The notes under the pieces: model-generated
Database searches by the model: none
Told to the model about the DNA's origin: nothing
What the model saw: the letters and a program-made list of their open reading frames with translations, nothing else
Translations under genes and position numbers: made by a program
Source of the DNA: Streptomyces vilmorinianum
GTDB taxonomy: Bacteria > Actinomycetota > Actinomycetes > Streptomycetales > Streptomycetaceae
Direction of reading: 5' to 3'
Length of the DNA: 64,000 nt
Assembly (NCBI RefSeq): GCF_005517195.1
Contig: NZ_CP040244.1
Location: 7,582,001-7,646,000 of the forward strand
In this document: in pieces, positions 61,842-64,000 of the stretch
How the letters are laid out: each line of letters starts with the position of its first letter
Position numbering within the stretch: position 1 is the stretch's first letter

Positions 61842-63146
61842 CTACTTCTTGGACGACGGGTGCTTGGGGCGCTGCTGGCCCTTGCGCTGACCGGACTTTG
61901 CCTGACGGGAGCCCCCGGAGTTGGCCCGGCTCGGGCGGGCGGGCTTGTCGCCCTCCGCCGCGTCCTTGGCCGCGTCCTGCGGCTTCTTCTCCAGCGAGGT
62001 GGTGGGCTCCTCGGTGGAGTCACCGGAACCGGCTGTGTCCTCGGTGCCCTTCGCCGTGGAGTGCTGGGCTGCTGCGGCCTGACGCTTCGCCTTGGTCTGG
62101 CGCTTGGGCTGCTGGCGCTTGACCGCGGTACCGCCCTCCGCCTCGGCGGTGACGGTGTCGCTCTTGATCACGGTGCCGTCGGCCTGGGCGGCGAAGCCGG
62201 CCTTGGCCAGGCCACCGAAGAAGCGGCGCTCGTTGTCGTTGCGGTCGCTGCCCTTGGCGACGATCGCCTTGACGGTGTTCTTCCGGCGACGGCCACGGAC
62301 CTCACCATGCGCGGTGACGCTCTTGAGCAGGCGCTGGAGGTAGGCGTCCTGGGCCTTGCTGCCCGGGGTCGGGTTCTGGTTGATCACGTACATCTGCTGG
62401 CCCATGGTCCACACGTTCGTGGTCAGCCAGTAGACGAGCACACCGACGGGGAAGTTGATGCCCATGACGGCGAAGATCACCGGGAAGATGTACATGAGCA
62501 TCTTCTGCTGCTGCATGTACGGGGTCTTCACCGAGAGGTCGACGTTCTTCATCATCAGCTGGCGCTGCGTGTAGAACTGCGAGGCCGACATCAGGATGAT
62601 CATGACCGCGGTGACGATGCGGACCGAGGTCAGCGAGGCGTCGAGGGCGGCGACCTCCGCGGCGCTGTCGGTGAAGGTGGCGGCCAGCGGGGCGCCGAAG
62701 ATGTGCGCCTCACGGGCGCTCTCCAGCAGAGACTGGTTGATGACACCAATCTCCTTGCCGTCGGCGATGTGGGACAGCACCGCGTACAGGGCGAAGAAGA
62801 ACGGCGACTGCGCCAGGATGGGAAGGCACGAGGAGAGCGGGTTGGTGCCCGTCTCCTTGTACAGCTTCATCATCTCTTCGGACTGACGCTGCTTGTCGCT
62901 CTTGTAGCGCTCCTGGATCGCCTTCATCTTCGGCTGGAGCGCCTGCATGTTCCGGGTCGACTTGATCTGCTTGACGAACAGCGGGATCAGACAGATCCGG
63001 ATCAGCACCACGAGGGACACGATCGACAGGCCCCAGGCCCAGCCCGTGTCAGGGCCGAAGATCGCCCCGTACAGCTTGTGGAACTGGACGATCACCCATG
63101 AGACAGGTGTGGTGATGAAGCTGAAAAAATTGGCAATCGTGTCCAC
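61842..63146 (-). CDS. yidC: Membrane protein insertase YidC (Oxa1 family)
   Basis: 434 residues. The Oxa1 core of five helices occupies about 20-275, with the first hairpin basic and cytoplasmic (KQIKSTRNMQALQPKMKAIQ). A very basic tail of about 160 residues, rich in Lys/Gln/Arg, may contact ribosomes. It inserts proteins into the membrane with or without Sec. Gram-positive size: there is no large periplasmic domain. GTG at 63146 behind AAGGAG, only 3 bp after yidD. Confidence 0.96.
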   Translation of the reverse strand: MDTIANFFSFITTPVSWVIVQFHKLYGAIFGPDTGWAWGLSIVSLVVLIRICLIPLFVKQIKSTRNMQALQPKMKAIQERYKSDKQRQSEEMMKLYKETGTNPLSSCLPILAQSPFFFALYAVLSHIADGKEIGVINQSLLESAREAHIFGAPLAATFTDSAAEVAALDASLTSVRIVTAVMIILMSASQFYTQRQLMMKNVDLSVKTPYMQQQKMLMYIFPVIFAVMGINFPVGVLVYWLTTNVWTMGQQMYVINQNPTPGSKAQDAYLQRLLKSVTAHGEVRGRRRKNTVKAIVAKGSDRNDNERRFFGGLAKAGFAAQADGTVIKSDTVTAEAEGGTAVKRQQPKRQTKAKRQAAAAQHSTAKGTEDTAGSGDSTEEPTTSLEKKPQDAAKDAAEGDKPARPSRANSGGSRQAKSGQRKGQQRPKHPSSKK

Positions 63147-63149
63147 TAA

Positions 63150-63476
63150 TCAGGCTCCTTGAGCATTGGGCGAGGTCTCTGCGGCCGGGCTCGTCTCGGC
63201 GGTGGACCCGCCCTTGTCGCCACGCAGCGCGTTCCGCAGCAGTTCGTGCCAGCGAGGACGCTTGCGCGGAGGCACGTGGTCCACGCCGCCGGGCGACCAC
63301 GGATTGCACCGCAGGATGCGCCAGGCGGTCAGGGCTGTGCCCTTGATCGCGCCATGCCGGTCGATGGCCGTGAATCCGTAGTGGGAACACGACGGGTAGT
63401 ACCGGCAGACGGGCCCGAGAAGCGGGCTGATCGTCCACTGGTACAGCTTGATGAGAGCCAGCAGCGGGTACTTCAT
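63150..63476 (-). CDS. yidD: Membrane protein insertion efficiency factor YidD
   Basis: 108 residues. The signature CRYYPSCSHYGFTAI is complete, followed by RILRCNPWSPGGVDHVP. It is a small membrane-associated helper of YidC. The ATG at 63476 overlaps the rnpA stop (ATGA), and yidC follows 3 bp after its stop, so the three genes are tightly coupled. The C-terminal 30 residues are low complexity and specific to this lineage. Confidence 0.95.
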   Translation of the reverse strand: MKYPLLALIKLYQWTISPLLGPVCRYYPSCSHYGFTAIDRHGAIKGTALTAWRILRCNPWSPGGVDHVPPRKRPRWHELLRNALRGDKGGSTAETSPAAETSPNAQGA

Positions 63477-63844
63477 CGCGTGCCCCCTCCCAGGAGCCGC
63501 TGAAGAGCGGTGTCCAGGTCTCGGGCCAGCTGTGCGTGATCGGCGTCGCCGGCTCCGGGCAATGCCCGTACGACCACCAGGCTACCGGGGGGCAGCTCGG
63601 ACAGTCGTTCGCGGACGAGATGGCGCAGGCGTCGCTTCACCTGGTTGCGTACGACGGCACCGCCCACGGCCTTGCTCACGACGAAACCCGCACGCGTCGG
63701 GGGAGCGCTCTCCCCAGGCGCGTGCGGGTCCGTTGCACCGCTGCGTAGGTGGACGACGAGGAGCGGGCGACCGGCCCGGCGCCCTCGGCGTACCGCGGTT
63801 GCGAAGTCCTCGCGCCGCCTCAGCCGATTTTCGGTAGGCAGCAC
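63473..63844 (-). CDS. rnpA: Ribonuclease P protein component
   Basis: 123 residues. The RNR motif region reads VVRNQVKRRLRHLVRE, and the opening MLPTENRLRRREDFATAVRRG is typical. It binds the RNase P RNA and helps it cut tRNA 5' leaders. GTG at 63844. It lies 21 bp after rpmH and overlaps yidD, the order found next to oriC in most bacteria. Confidence 0.96.
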   Translation of the reverse strand: MLPTENRLRRREDFATAVRRGRRAGRPLLVVHLRSGATDPHAPGESAPPTRAGFVVSKAVGGAVVRNQVKRRLRHLVRERLSELPPGSLVVVRALPGAGDADHAQLARDLDTALQRLLGGGTR

Positions 63845-63865
63845 GTCATGACCTGTTTAGGCGGA

Positions 63866-64000
63866 TCAGGCGGACAGGCTCGCGCGACCCTTGGAACGGC
63901 GGTTCGCCAGGATGGCGCGACCGGCACGCGTACGCATCCGCAGGCGGAAGCCGTGGGTCTTGGCGCGACGACGGTTGTTCGGCTGGAAGGTGCGCTTGCT
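63866..64000 (-). CDS. rpmH: Ribosomal protein L34 (start codon outside window)
   Basis: 44 residues are visible, from SKRTFQPNNRRRAKTHGFRL through to KGRASLSA; only the initiator codon is cut off by the right edge. L34 is a very basic protein of the large subunit. In Streptomyces rpmH is next to dnaA, so oriC should lie one to three kilobases beyond the edge. Confidence 0.97.
   Translation of the reverse strand, partial: SKRTFQPNNRRRAKTHGFRLRMRTRAGRAILANRRSKGRASLSA

Overview
The window is a stretch of Streptomyces chromosome just to one side of the replication origin. The evidence is very high GC, GTG/TTG starts, and a gene order typical of the genus. From right to left it runs rpmH, rnpA, yidD, yidC, jag, rsmG, parA, parB, trxA, trxB, an ECF sigma/anti-sigma pair, a pseudokinase gene, murJ and a CCA-adding enzyme gene; then, after the MFS transporter, ino1, PadR, PBP, GT87, alanine-racemase-like and femX genes, the rpsF-ssb-rpsR-rplI operon and dnaB. 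Further left lie ssgA/ssgR (sporulation genes found only in morphologically complex actinomycetes), thiC and the cydABCD operon. The SsgA N-terminus (MRESVQAEV) looks like the Streptomyces griseus form. dnaA and oriC should lie just beyond the right edge, because rpmH is cut only at its start codon.

Layout. 1-9.1 kb: a HAD phosphatase gene, then on the minus strand cydA-cydB-cydCD plus a GAF-domain histidine kinase, behind a perfect Rex operator. 9.1-16.5 kb: a cyclophilin-fold protein, a HisC-type aminotransferase, a LacI regulator, a metallophosphatase, an unknown membrane protein and thiC with a TPP riboswitch. 16.5-25.9 kb: a YibE/F membrane protein, ssgA and ssgR, small membrane and cupin proteins, PtpA-type phosphatase, a cystathionine gamma-lyase family enzyme, LysR, NUDIX, a flavohaemoglobin-like protein and a second HAD enzyme. 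25.9-30 kb: accessory-looking small genes (DUF2269, two GNATs, MarR, serine hydrolase). 30-35 kb: dnaB, a MATE transporter and the ribosomal/ssb operon. 35-45.9 kb: cell-wall and inositol genes. 46-57 kb: CCA-adding enzyme, a large membrane-anchored protein, murJ, pseudokinase, sigM-like/anti-sigma pair and the thioredoxin system behind a SigR promoter. 57-64 kb: GNAT, parB, parA, rsmG, jag, yidC, yidD, rnpA, rpmH.

The most striking non-coding structure is the set of ten perfect parS centromere sites (GTTTCACGTGAAAC) plus one one-mismatch copy. They become denser towards the right edge, and several are built into start codons or coding sequence. They are the landing sites for the ParB encoded here. 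Other regulatory DNA read directly: a Rex operator, a TPP riboswitch, a SigR promoter, a long PadR-type palindrome sitting on a promoter, four consensus DnaA boxes, several terminators, and 11-12 bp tandem repeats immediately after four genes.

I see no mobile element, CRISPR array, prophage, tRNA or rRNA gene, and no sign of a self-contained defence or secondary-metabolite system. This is mostly conserved core chromosome. The points most worth following are the parS/start-codon overlaps, the free-standing MviN-type pseudokinase next to murJ, the sensor kinase attached to the cyd operon, the racemase-like protein behind femX, and the PadR palindrome ahead of ino1.
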